Shown here one piece after another: positions 24,350 to 31,421 of a DNA stretch of 43,789 bases. Under the pieces are notes generated by a model, which was not told the DNA's origin, did not search any database, and saw only the letters and a program-made list of their open reading frames with translations. The position numbers were made by a program, and so were the translations under genes. The stretch spans positions 1-43,789 of the forward strand of contig ONSH01000024.1 of NCBI GenBank assembly GCA_900320435.1. Direction: 5' to 3'. Position 1 is the first letter of the stretch, and every line of letters starts with the position of its first letter. Origin of the DNA: an uncultured Prevotellaceae bacterium (GTDB lineage Bacteria; Bacteroidota; Bacteroidia; Bacteroidales; Bacteroidaceae).

Positions 24350-24577
24350 TTAACTCCGACCGGAGAATTGCTGCATCAACTCGTAAAGATACGCAGGACT
24401 CTGAACATAAAGTTCAGCATCTTCGTCTTGCAAAGCATCCATCAATGGGGAATCATAAACACTTTTCATCGCCTCCTCAACAGAACAGCCGGAATCCTCA
24501 ATCACATACTTTACCAACTCACTTATGGCATAATCCGTGAGGTAAGACGCTATCTGATGATGTGACAATTGATTCAT
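24350..24577 (-). CDS. Small protein, third gene of the DUF3990 cassette
   Basis: A 75-residue acidic helical protein (MNQLSHHQIASYLTDYAIS to YELMQQFSGRS). Its ATG overlaps the stop of the DUF3990 gene as ATGA (24574-24577), so translation is coupled and the two products are probably made in fixed proportion. The motif YAISELVKYVIED plus an acidic end is loosely like DUF3791, but I do not assign it. A role as antitoxin or accessory subunit is inference from context. Confidence 0.65.
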   Translation of the reverse strand: MNQLSHHQIASYLTDYAISELVKYVIEDSGCSVEEAMKSVYDSPLMDALQDEDAELYVQSPAYLYELMQQFSGRS

Positions 24578-25062
24578 ACTGTCTCTGTATTCTTTTTGTT
24601 GAGGAATTGCAAAGCACGTTCTGACCCAAAATAATACTGCTGATCCAGATATTTATCCTGAAGCAATTTTGCTGCTTGCTCAGATGAATAAATACCCACA
24701 CGGTAGTTTGTCAGTTGGAGGACAACACCATCATCAGCTATCGGGCCCACAACAATGTCGTAGTCGTGTATCGGATGCTCATTCTTTCTATCACGATTGG
24801 CATCCACAAAAAGGAACCATTCTACACAAGCCTTTTCCGGGAACACCTTAATCTTCAAATCCGACAGGAAAACGGACTCGTCCATCTCATAACTAATCAA
24901 TGTGGGAGTTCCTCCAATAAGACGAGCCTTCTTTTGCGCCATTCGAATAGCTGTTGACCTATCCGGAGTCAAATAAAAACCTTTGCCAAAGTCTTTATGT
25001 CTCATTCCTTTGCTGAGATCTACCGATTGGATATCCTGATTGGTTCCGTGATACAGTATCAT
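24574..25062 (-). CDS. DUF3990 protein (ADP-ribosyltransferase-like, putative toxin)
   Basis: A 162-residue DUF3990 protein. The N-terminal signature ILYHGTNQDI, DFGKGFYLTPDRSTA and IRMAQKKA matches this family, which belongs to the ADP-ribosyltransferase-like fold group; YRVGIYSSEQAA lies near the C-terminus. It may transfer ADP-ribose from NAD to a cellular target, but the target is unknown and activity is not shown. I place the start at 25062 (MILYHGT), where ATG overlaps the stop of the upstream DUF3791 gene as ATGA; an in-frame ATG at 25089 lies inside that gene. The gene sits between two small genes with coupled translation, as expected for a toxin with antitoxin partners. Confidence 0.8.
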   Translation of the reverse strand: MILYHGTNQDIQSVDLSKGMRHKDFGKGFYLTPDRSTAIRMAQKKARLIGGTPTLISYEMDESVFLSDLKIKVFPEKACVEWFLFVDANRDRKNEHPIHDYDIVVGPIADDGVVLQLTNYRVGIYSSEQAAKLLQDKYLDQQYYFGSERALQFLNKKNTETV

Positions 25063-25274
25063 GCGAGTGTTCCTCCGTTCTTTTGGCATATGAGCAACAA
25101 ATCGTCTATCGTATCATCCATCGATTGCAGATGCTCCACATCATAGAATTCTATAAGGAATGCCAGTCCTTTATGCTCTCGCAAATAACGATAAGCCGCC
25201 TGTCTTGTCAAGGCGAACCTATTTGCAAAAGCATGTATGCAAGATGTGAAGAATGGTATTTCGTATTTGCTCAT
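25059..25274 (-). CDS. DUF3791 small protein (putative antitoxin partner)
   Basis: A 71-residue protein matching DUF3791 (FFTSCIHAFANRFALTRQAAYRYLREHKGLAFLIEFYDVEHLQS), a family repeatedly found next to DUF3990. It is the first gene of a three-gene operon with ATGA overlaps. It may neutralise or recruit the DUF3990 enzyme. There is no DNA-binding motif that would point to autoregulation. A good promoter lies just upstream. Confidence 0.78.
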   Translation of the reverse strand: MSKYEIPFFTSCIHAFANRFALTRQAAYRYLREHKGLAFLIEFYDVEHLQSMDDTIDDLLLICQKNGGTLA

Positions 25275-25302
25275 TTATGGTTTCCTAATCACTTTCTCGC
25301 TG

Positions 25303-25333
25303 CAAAAATACACTTTTTCTATGAAACCACAAA
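25303..25333 (-). promoter_or_regulatory. Bacteroidetes promoter for the DUF3791/DUF3990 operon
   Basis: On the minus strand TTTG (25330-25333), 19 bp, TATTTTTG (25303-25310). This matches the -33/-7 consensus, 28 bp before the start codon at 25274. Confidence 0.7.
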
Positions 25334-25468
25334 TAATCGGGGCAGATTTTCTCGAAATCCGTCCGTAATTTGTAGAAATTTGATGCTGCAAAATCTGCTA
25401 GATCTGCAAACAACACATGACGGTTTTTTATGTTTCTCTTTGTTTTTTTTGAAATACGCCCGACAAGG

Positions 25469-25500
25469 TTTCTGTGATTTCTGTGATTTCTGTGTGACAT
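25469..25500 (-). repeat. Right 32-bp inverted repeat flanking the accessory island
   Basis: Inverse copy of 8959-8990 (31/32 identity), again made of TCACAGAAA-type units on the minus strand. Together the two copies delimit a 16.5-kb segment. Confidence 0.75.
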
Positions 25501-25760
25501 AACAGTTCCATTAACAGAGTATACATAAAACAATTCCGCCGCCGAAATTTTGACAAAGCCCTCTCCCGCCCCAACTGCCGGGTCTCACTTCTCTCCTGTC
25601 GCTATTTTGACTTTCCCGTGGACTCGGAAAAATTCTCCCGTGGGAGCGCAAATCTTTCCCAACGGAGACGCTGTGACGACACCCATAATGCACATTGCCG
25701 ATTTTTTTTACAGAATCTTTCTTTCATGCATCAAAGACAAACAGGAAAACGGAGCAAAGA

Positions 25761-25782
25761 TTCTCAAATTCTCAAATTCTCA
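25761..25782 (-). repeat. Right copy of the 22-bp GAGAATTT inverted repeat
   Basis: Perfect inverted copy of 24320-24341. Confidence 0.6.
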
Positions 25783-25838
25783 CAAAAAGAAAGAGAGAAA
25801 GGGACAAAAAGAGAGAAAAGAAAATTATAAGAAAAGAA

Positions 25839-25888
25839 GTTTATAGTTAACTACTCACTACTAACGTAGTTCATAGTTCCCTATAAAC
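25839..25888. repeat. Inverted repeat GTTTATAG/CTATAAAC with an inner pair
   Basis: Outer arms 25839-25846 and 25881-25888 are 8-bp inverse copies, with inner AACTAC/GTAGTT arms. It could fold into an AT-rich cruciform or stem. No gene ends nearby. Confidence 0.45.
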
Positions 25889-26142
25889 ACAGAAAAAAAG
25901 CCCGTGAGAATTTGAGAAACTTTTGGCTGGGCCTGGGCGTAGCGCAATGCGCTCCGCGATTTTATTTTACGAGGGTGCGTTTACCGGGCTGTTTTCTGCA
26001 AGAGCTTTGCCTGCAGCCTGCACAGACGCGCGTTATTATAAACTCGCACGTGAGAAAATGAGAAAATTTCTTCGATTGTTATATTTTGCTGATTTACATA
26101 GAAGTTACAAGGCAAGTGGGAACTTTCGCTTTTTTATTGTCG

Positions 26143-26221
26143 TATCTTTGCACCGTCAAACCAGAATGACAGCGCTCTTTGAATTAGTGCTACACACCGA
26201 AAAGAACCGGAAGGCCGGTTC
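26143..26221 (+). promoter_or_regulatory. Isolated promoter-like box with a downstream hairpin
   Basis: TATCTTTG at 26143-26150 fits the -7 consensus, without a clear -33 box. A perfect 7-bp stem GAACCGG/CCGGTTC with loop AAGG lies at 26204-26221. No coding sequence follows on this strand, so a small RNA is possible but unproven. Confidence 0.3.
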
Positions 26222-26375
26222 CAAATCAGAGGGTCGTAATTTGCACTTTGCGTGTTTGCGCGAGTAAATTTCGTGCAAACAAATTGTCGTTCTATCTATC
26301 CCTGAGAAAAGTTGAATCATTCTCTCTTAACCCTTGTTTTGGTTGAATGGGCGGCCTAATGCACGGAATCCGTTT

Positions 26376-26463
26376 CATTAACGACTTTTATCGCACTCAT
26401 TAATGAATTCGATCGTTTTCATTAATGAATTGCATCGATTTCATTAATGAACGGTTTTTCTCG
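26376..26463 (+). repeat. 22-bp tandem repeat with ATTAATGAAT palindromes (iteron-like)
   Basis: Units begin exactly every 22 bp at 26376, 26398, 26420 and 26442, each starting CATTAA. Units 2-4 carry the palindrome TTCATTAATGAA at the unit boundary. The spacing is about two DNA turns, so bound proteins would lie on one face. Confidence 0.75.
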
Positions 26464-26516
26464 GTTTTCTTTAAAATGGATTCGTGCAAATTAGTGAAAT
26501 TCGTGTTCGACCAATC

Positions 26517-27086
26517 TCAGAAATTCATCTGGCGGGAGAAGTAGGCCCAGTCCTGCTCCATCTTGTCGAGCTGCCAGGGCTGGAGCTGCAGGGAGAAGGT
26601 GCCGCGCAGTTCGTCCAGGCCGAAAGACAGCCTCATGAGGCTCGCCACATTGAACGAGAGCGCATCGCCCCGACGCAGCAGAAAACGCGCCACACGCAGC
26701 AGGAGCTCGCGGTCCGCCTCCTCGTAGCGCAGCGCACGCAGCAGGACAAAAGCCGCCGCCTTGCCCTCCACACGCACCAGATGGGCAATCCACTCGCGAC
26801 GCTCCGTGAGGCCCACCAGCGTCAAAAGGCGCTCGATATCAGCAGGATCGGCGTAAGACGGCAGGAGGCGCTGGAGAATCTTCTGGCGGTCGACGTCGGA
26901 GAAGAGCGGCGCCAAAGACGCAAACACCTCACTCGAGAGCACGTCCCTCTGCCCCAGCCCGCGCAGCAGCGTGACGAGATACTCCTTGGGCGACTCGCGA
27001 TAGAGCTCCGCGAAGAGCGTCCAATACTCTTCGTCGCTCATGCGCGGCATGCGGCGCACCAAAAGTTCGTGTTCGGCCTTCTTCAT
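26517..27086 (-). CDS. Conserved hypothetical helical protein
   Basis: A 189-residue Leu/Arg/Glu-rich, mostly helical protein (MKKAEHELLVRRMPRMSDEEYW to DWAYFSRQMNF). There is no signal peptide, membrane segment or catalytic motif. The repeated Leu-Arg helices (LVTLLRGLG, FVLLRALRYEE, LLLRVARFLLRR) suggest a HEAT-like or other alpha-helical scaffold, which is inference. GC and codon use match the host chromosome. The gene starts 87 bp after the end of tRNA-Thr on the same strand, past the tRNA's terminator-like hairpin. Function is unknown. Confidence 0.7.
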   Translation of the reverse strand: MKKAEHELLVRRMPRMSDEEYWTLFAELYRESPKEYLVTLLRGLGQRDVLSSEVFASLAPLFSDVDRQKILQRLLPSYADPADIERLLTLVGLTERREWIAHLVRVEGKAAAFVLLRALRYEEADRELLLRVARFLLRRGDALSFNVASLMRLSFGLDELRGTFSLQLQPWQLDKMEQDWAYFSRQMNF

Positions 27087-27118
27087 CCCTCCTGACTGCT
27101 ATATATATAAAAGAGGAA

Positions 27119-27137
27119 AGAGCGACGACATCGCTCT
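27119..27137 (-). terminator. Terminator-like hairpin after tRNA-Thr
   Basis: On the minus strand AGAGCGA, loop of 5, TCGCTCT form a perfect 7-bp stem followed by a T-rich tract (TTCCTCTTTT). It lies 36 bp after the tRNA end. Confidence 0.6.
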
Positions 27138-27173
27138 AACCAAGGTGTTCTTTTACCATCAGTGTCTTTTTTG

Positions 27174-27247
27174 AGCCTCTTGTCGGATTCGAACCAACGA
27201 CCCCGAGATTACAAATCACGTGCTCTGGCCAACTGAGCTAAAGAGGC
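27174..27247 (-). tRNA. tRNA-Thr(TGT)
   Basis: A 74-nt cloverleaf with acceptor GCCTCTT/AAGAGGC, D arm TAGCTCAGTTGGCCAGAGCA, anticodon TGT in loop TTTGTAA, and T arm GTTGGTTCGAATCCGAC. No CCA is encoded. Confidence 0.95.
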
Positions 27248-27409
27248 AGGTGGGAAAGCGATCTGCATCGCGCCGCTACAACCAAGTACCCTTGCTGCGG
27301 TCAAGCCCTGGGGGAGTTCCGAGGGAGCATGCCGTACAGGACTTTCCCGTATCTTGCGGCGGCAAAGGTACGAAAATTTTCGAGAAACGACGTCACCGGA
27401 CGGGCTTTT

Positions 27410-27441
27410 TTTGGTAAAAAGTGATTTTTTTTGTATCTTTG
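27410..27441 (+). promoter_or_regulatory. Strong Bacteroidetes promoter for the glycosyltransferase-to-recR operon
   Basis: TTTG (27410-27413), exactly 20 bp, TATCTTTG (27434-27441): a full match to the Bacteroidetes sigma-ABfr consensus, 24 bp before the start codon at 27466. Confidence 0.8.
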
Positions 27442-27465
27442 CACCCAAAATAGGTGTGTTTAACT

Positions 27466-28428
27466 ATGGATATAAGTGTAGTAGTACCCCTCTGGAACGA
27501 AGACGAGAGCATCGAAGAGCTCCACGACTGGATAGCGCGCGTGATGAAGGACGGCGGATTCACGTATGAAATCATTTTTGTGAACGACGGTTCGACGGAC
27601 GGCAGCCAGCGCGTCATCGACCGCCTGCACGAAGAGCATCCCAACACGGTGCACGGCATCGAGTTTCGCCGCAACTACGGCAAGAGTCCCGCACTCTACT
27701 GCGGCTTCGAGCGCGCTCAGGGCGACGTGGTCATCACGATGGACGCCGACCTGCAGGACTCGCCCGACGAGATTCCAGCCCTCTACCGTATGATCAAGGA
27801 GGAGGGCTACGACATGGTCTCGGGCTACAAGCAGAACCGCAGTCAGGGCGACCCCCTCTCGAAGACCATCCCCACGAAGCTCTTCAACGCCACCGCACGC
27901 CGTGTGAGCGGCATACACAACCTGCACGACTTCAACTGCGGACTGAAGGCCTACCGGCGCGACGTGGTGAAGCACATCGAGGTTTACGGCGAGATGCACC
28001 GCTACATCCCCTATCTGGTCAAGAACGCCGGCTACACCAAGATCGGCGAGAAGCCCGTACACCATCAGAAGCGCCAGCACGGCGTGTCGAAGTTCATGGG
28101 CTGGAACCGCTTCGTCAACGGCTATCTCGACCTCATGTCGCTGTGGTTTCTCTCGACCTTCGGCATGAAGCCCATGCACGTGTTCGGCTTCGTGGGCAGC
28201 CTGATGTTCTTCATCGGCTTCGTGGCTTCGTGCGTCGTGGGCGGGCTGAAGCTCTACTATCTGAGCGCCGGCATCAAGGCGCCGCTGGTGACGGACACGC
28301 CGTGGTTCTACATCGCGCTGACGATGATGATCATGGGCACGCAGCTCTTCGTGGCCGGATTCCTGGGCGAACTGATTTCACGCACCTCGCAGGAGCGCAA
28401 CAAATACCAGATCAGCAAGACGATATGA
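27466..28428 (+). CDS. Family 2 glycosyltransferase, polyprenyl-phosphate sugar transferase type
   Basis: A 320-residue GT2 enzyme like DPM1/ArnC/GtrB: a cytosolic GT-A domain, then two membrane helices (about 235-260 and 280-305). Motifs are VVVPLWNEDESIEELHDW, FVNDGSTDGS, the nucleotide/metal site MDADLQDSPDE, and the acceptor region FNCGLKAYRRDVV. It likely transfers a sugar from a nucleotide sugar to undecaprenyl phosphate for envelope glycans. I place the start at ATG 27466 (MDISVVVPL), not the GTG at 27454. It is the first gene of a long operon: its stop overlaps the next ATG as ATGA. The sugar is unknown. Confidence 0.9.
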   Translation: MDISVVVPLWNEDESIEELHDWIARVMKDGGFTYEIIFVNDGSTDGSQRVIDRLHEEHPNTVHGIEFRRNYGKSPALYCGFERAQGDVVITMDADLQDSPDEIPALYRMIKEEGYDMVSGYKQNRSQGDPLSKTIPTKLFNATARRVSGIHNLHDFNCGLKAYRRDVVKHIEVYGEMHRYIPYLVKNAGYTKIGEKPVHHQKRQHGVSKFMGWNRFVNGYLDLMSLWFLSTFGMKPMHVFGFVGSLMFFIGFVASCVVGGLKLYYLSAGIKAPLVTDTPWFYIALTMMIMGTQLFVAGFLGELISRTSQERNKYQISKTI

Positions 28429-28988
28429 AGAAAGCCCTCACGCTGATGCTGGCCGCACTGCTGACGCTGGGCCTCACGCAGAGCTGCGACGACGCCGGCT
28501 GCACGCTCTACAACTCGACCAACTGCGAGCTCACCTTCTACGGAGAAAACGACCACGTGGTGGCCCTCAACCAGTATCTCACCGTGACGGCCACAGGTGC
28601 CAGTCAGGTGATCCTGAACAAAGGCATGGGCTATACGAACATCAAGTTGCAGCTCTCGTACACCAACGACGTCGATACGCTGCTCTTCGAGCACTGGACG
28701 ACAACGACCACCACAGAGACCGAGACCGACGACGAGGGCAACGAGACGACGACGGAGGTGGAGGAAGACACACCCCACGTGGTGGACACACTCTTCATCC
28801 GCAAGACCAACACACCCCACTTCGAGAGTCCCGACTGCGGCACGGCCGTCTTCCACGACATCGAGGACACGTGGTATCGCAACGACAGCCGCTATCCCGA
28901 CGACGGGCTCTTCGACTTCATCTACATCAACCACGCTCAGGTTTACTACAACAGCAGCGACAACCTCCGACTCTACCTCAACCAATGA
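28425..28988 (+). CDS. Envelope lipoprotein, DUF6452-like
   Basis: A 187-residue protein with an N-terminal signal and a lipobox-like LTQSC at about residue 19. A beta-rich domain follows (CTLYNSTNCELTFYGENDHVVALN), with a Thr/Glu-rich insert (TTTTETETDDEGNETTTE). Its position before a DUF6048-type gene fits a Bacteroidales pair of unknown function; the family name is given from memory. Its ATG overlaps the glycosyltransferase stop (ATGA), and its own stop overlaps the next gene in the same way. Probably anchored in an envelope membrane. An upstream in-frame ATG at 28143 lies inside the glycosyltransferase gene and is rejected. Confidence 0.75.
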   Translation: MKKALTLMLAALLTLGLTQSCDDAGCTLYNSTNCELTFYGENDHVVALNQYLTVTATGASQVILNKGMGYTNIKLQLSYTNDVDTLLFEHWTTTTTTETETDDEGNETTTEVEEDTPHVVDTLFIRKTNTPHFESPDCGTAVFHDIEDTWYRNDSRYPDDGLFDFIYINHAQVYYNSSDNLRLYLNQ

Positions 28989-29863
28989 GACGCAGGATAT
29001 ACACCATAACGCTGACGCTGATGTGCCTCACGGCGATATCGCTGCCCCTGCAGGCGCAGGACACCGGCGACAAGACCTTCGACGGAGCCGAGAAAGAAGC
29101 CGGAGCCAAGACGGCCAAAGACGGCACCGTGACCCTGCCGGGCTACAACAAGAAGACCTATCGCGGCGCCGACGGACGACTCTACGTGCTGGAGGAAAAC
29201 CAGAAGGTGAAGCGCAACAAGAAGGGCAAGCAGGTCGTCGTGGAGGAAGAGCCCCGTCCGCTCTTCGGCGGCGTGGCGGCGACGGTGGACCTCGTGGGCT
29301 TCGTGATGAAAGCCGCCGGCTCGTGGGCCAACATGGAAGTCGGAGCGCGCTTCAACTTCAGGGAGAAATACTTCCCGCTGGTGGAGCTGGGCATCGGTTC
29401 GTGCGACCGCGACGGCAAGACCAACGAGAACAACTTCTCGGTGACGTCGCCCTACTACCGCATCGGCATGGACTACAACATCAACAAGAAGCAAAACGGC
29501 AACCGCTTCTTCGCCGGAGCGCGCTACGCCTTCACCTCGTTCAACTACGACTTCTCCAACCCCGCACAGTACGACTATCTCTATGAGAAGTCCGTGCCCC
29601 TGAAGCTGGAGAGCCTCCACGGCCACTACCAATGGCTGGAGCTGGTGCTGGGCTTCGAGACCAAGCTGTGGAGCTTCATCCGTCTGGGGGCTAACTTCCG
29701 CTTCAAGTTCCGCACCGTGAGCGACCCCGCCGATGAGGGCGAACCCTGGTATGTGCCGGGCTTCGGCATCAACGGCACATCGGCCTACGGCGCCACGATG
29801 AATCTGGCCTTCGACTTCGGCAAGACGATGAAGAAACAACCCCCGAGAAACCTCTACCGATGA
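28985..29863 (+). CDS. Outer-membrane-type protein, DUF6048-like
   Basis: A 292-residue protein with a signal peptide (MRRRIYTITLTLMCLTAISLPLQAQ). A charged linker (to about residue 85) and a beta-strand-rich part with alternating aromatic residues follow (VELGIGSCDR, YYRIGMDYNI, RFFAGARYAFTSF, WLELVLGFETKLW, MNLAFDFGKT), suggesting an outer-membrane beta-barrel. It is paired with the preceding lipoprotein by an ATGA overlap, so the two may form one envelope complex. Function is unknown. Confidence 0.75.
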   Translation: MRRRIYTITLTLMCLTAISLPLQAQDTGDKTFDGAEKEAGAKTAKDGTVTLPGYNKKTYRGADGRLYVLEENQKVKRNKKGKQVVVEEEPRPLFGGVAATVDLVGFVMKAAGSWANMEVGARFNFREKYFPLVELGIGSCDRDGKTNENNFSVTSPYYRIGMDYNINKKQNGNRFFAGARYAFTSFNYDFSNPAQYDYLYEKSVPLKLESLHGHYQWLELVLGFETKLWSFIRLGANFRFKFRTVSDPADEGEPWYVPGFGINGTSAYGATMNLAFDFGKTMKKQPPRNLYR

Positions 29864-30822
29864 AGAAAAAATGGCATCTCCCCTTCCTCCTCGTGCTCAT
29901 CCTGGGCACCTGGCTGGCCTATCAGCAGAAACATCCGCAGGAGCGCTACATCCGCGAGGAGCAGAGCATCTTCGGCACCGTGATGCACGTCACCTATAAA
30001 GCGCCCGCCTCGCTCGCCGACGACTATATGGACGAGCTGCGCAAGGTGGACGCCAGCCTCTCGATGTTCAACCCCCGAAGCACCCTCTCGCGCATCAACC
30101 GCAACGAAACGGACTCGACGGACGAGATGCTGCGCGAGGTGTGGCAGATGGCCTGCGCCGTGAGCGAAGCGACCGACGGGGCCTTCGACGTGACGGTGGC
30201 GCCTCTGGTCAACGCCTGGGGCTTCGGCTTCAAGAGCGACATGCTGCCCGACTCGGCCCGCGTGGATTCGCTGCGCGCCCTCGTGGGTTACAAAGGGGTG
30301 ACGCTGACGGAGGACGGACGACTCGTAAAGAGCAACCCCGGCATCGTGATGGACTTCTCGGCCATCGCCAAAGGTTACGGCGCGGACCGTGTGGCCTCGC
30401 TCCTGAGGAGCAAGGGCGTCAGCAACTACATGGTGGAGATCGGCGGCGAAGTGGTCTGTCACGGCCAAAACCCCAAAGGCAAAGCCTGGAGCATCGGCAT
30501 CAACAAGCCGGTGGACGACCCCGAGAGCGTCAGTCAGGAGATAGAAAAGGTGGTGGAGCTGAGCGACGGCGCGATGGCTACGAGCGGCAACTACCGCAAC
30601 TACTACATCACCCCCGAAGGCAAGCGCATCATGCACACCATAGACCCGCGGACGGGATTCCCCGTGCAGCACAACGTGCTCTCGGCCACAGTGATGGCCC
30701 CCACCTGCGCTATGGCCGACGCCTTCGCCACCGCATTCATGGTGATGGGGCGCGAGAAGGCGCAGGAAGTGCTCCGGGCGCACCCCGAACTGAAAGCCGA
30801 ACTGATATGTACGGAAGAATAG
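29860..30822 (+). CDS. apbE: FAD:protein FMN transferase (ApbE)
   Basis: A 320-residue ApbE-family enzyme that attaches FMN from FAD to threonine or serine of target flavoproteins such as Nqr/Rnf subunits. Visible are an N-terminal signal-anchor, FGTVMHVTY, VDASLSMFNPRSTLSRIN, GAFDVTVAPLVNAWGFG, DFSAIAKGYGAD, IGGEVVCHG, MATSGNYRNYY, HTIDPRTGFPV and the metal-site ADAFATAFMVMG. It lacks the lipobox cysteine seen in many Bacteroidetes ApbE proteins and is probably held in the membrane by its N-terminus, facing the periplasm. It is linked to the upstream gene by an ATGA overlap. No target flavoprotein is encoded in the window. Confidence 0.92.
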   Translation: MKKKWHLPFLLVLILGTWLAYQQKHPQERYIREEQSIFGTVMHVTYKAPASLADDYMDELRKVDASLSMFNPRSTLSRINRNETDSTDEMLREVWQMACAVSEATDGAFDVTVAPLVNAWGFGFKSDMLPDSARVDSLRALVGYKGVTLTEDGRLVKSNPGIVMDFSAIAKGYGADRVASLLRSKGVSNYMVEIGGEVVCHGQNPKGKAWSIGINKPVDDPESVSQEIEKVVELSDGAMATSGNYRNYYITPEGKRIMHTIDPRTGFPVQHNVLSATVMAPTCAMADAFATAFMVMGREKAQEVLRAHPELKAELICTEE

Positions 30823-31421
30823 TCCAGCTGCCGCTCTTCACCGGCATCTCCGGCACCGATCTGTTGGAGCTGCAGGACCGCTTCCCCTTCAGCATCGAGC
30901 CCATCGACGCGGGCACCAAACTGCTCGTCGCCGGAGAGCGCACGAAGGGACTGCTGTGGATCGTGAGCGGCACGGTCCGGCGCAACCTCCCCTGGATGGA
31001 AGAAAGTCTGGAGGGGCCGTTGCTCATCGAGCCCGAGAGGCTCTTCGGACTGGACAACACGACGGAGGCCGGCTGGAAGGCGGAGACGGCGCTGGAGATT
31101 CTCTACATCTCGAAGGAGAACGTCGTGCGCCATCTGCTGCGCAACGCCATCGTGCGGCTCAACTTCATGACGCTGCTCTCCTCGGCCCTGCAGCGCAAGA
31201 GCGCCCCTCTGGAGGTGCCGCGCACGGTGGAGGAAAAGCTCGGGAGCTTTGTACGCAGCGCGCGGCTGAAGCCCGACAGCCAAGTGACGCTCCACATGAA
31301 GATGACGGAGCTGGCCGAAAGGCTCGACGTCTCGCGCCTCGTGCTCTCGCGCACGCTCAACCGTCTGGCCCTGGAAGGCAAAATAGAACTCAAACGCGAA
31401 ACCATCATCATCAATGGCTAA
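30807..31421 (+). CDS. Crp/Fnr-like transcriptional regulator
   Basis: A 204-residue regulator with an N-terminal cNMP-binding-type roll (LPLFTGISGTDLLELQD, KGLLWIVSGTVRRNLPW) and a C-terminal helix-turn-helix (MTELAERLDVSRLVLSRTLN, with EGKIELKRETIII as wing). It differs from the other Crp-like protein in the window (3883-4494) by a complete winged helix. ATG 30807 overlaps the end of apbE by 16 bp. It may control this operon or redox-related genes; the effector is unknown. Confidence 0.85.
   Translation: MYGRIVQLPLFTGISGTDLLELQDRFPFSIEPIDAGTKLLVAGERTKGLLWIVSGTVRRNLPWMEESLEGPLLIEPERLFGLDNTTEAGWKAETALEILYISKENVVRHLLRNAIVRLNFMTLLSSALQRKSAPLEVPRTVEEKLGSFVRSARLKPDSQVTLHMKMTELAERLDVSRLVLSRTLNRLALEGKIELKRETIIING

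Larger units (their letters stand above)
25334..26516. other. Long AT-rich non-coding gap at the right island edge
   Basis: About 1.2 kb without a convincing gene. It holds the right 32-bp island repeat (25469-25500), the second GAGAATTT inverted repeat (25761-25782), an inverted pair GTTTATAG/CTATAAAC (25839-25846 and 25881-25888), a promoter-like box at 26143-26150 with a hairpin at 26204-26221, and a 22-bp tandem repeat (26376-26463). Short open frames have no recognisable product. Confidence 0.55.

Noticed and set aside
25550..26267. Several short plus-strand open frames in the right island gap
   Set aside because: Low-complexity Lys/Arg or Cys/Phe-rich translations, no motifs and no promoter spacing.
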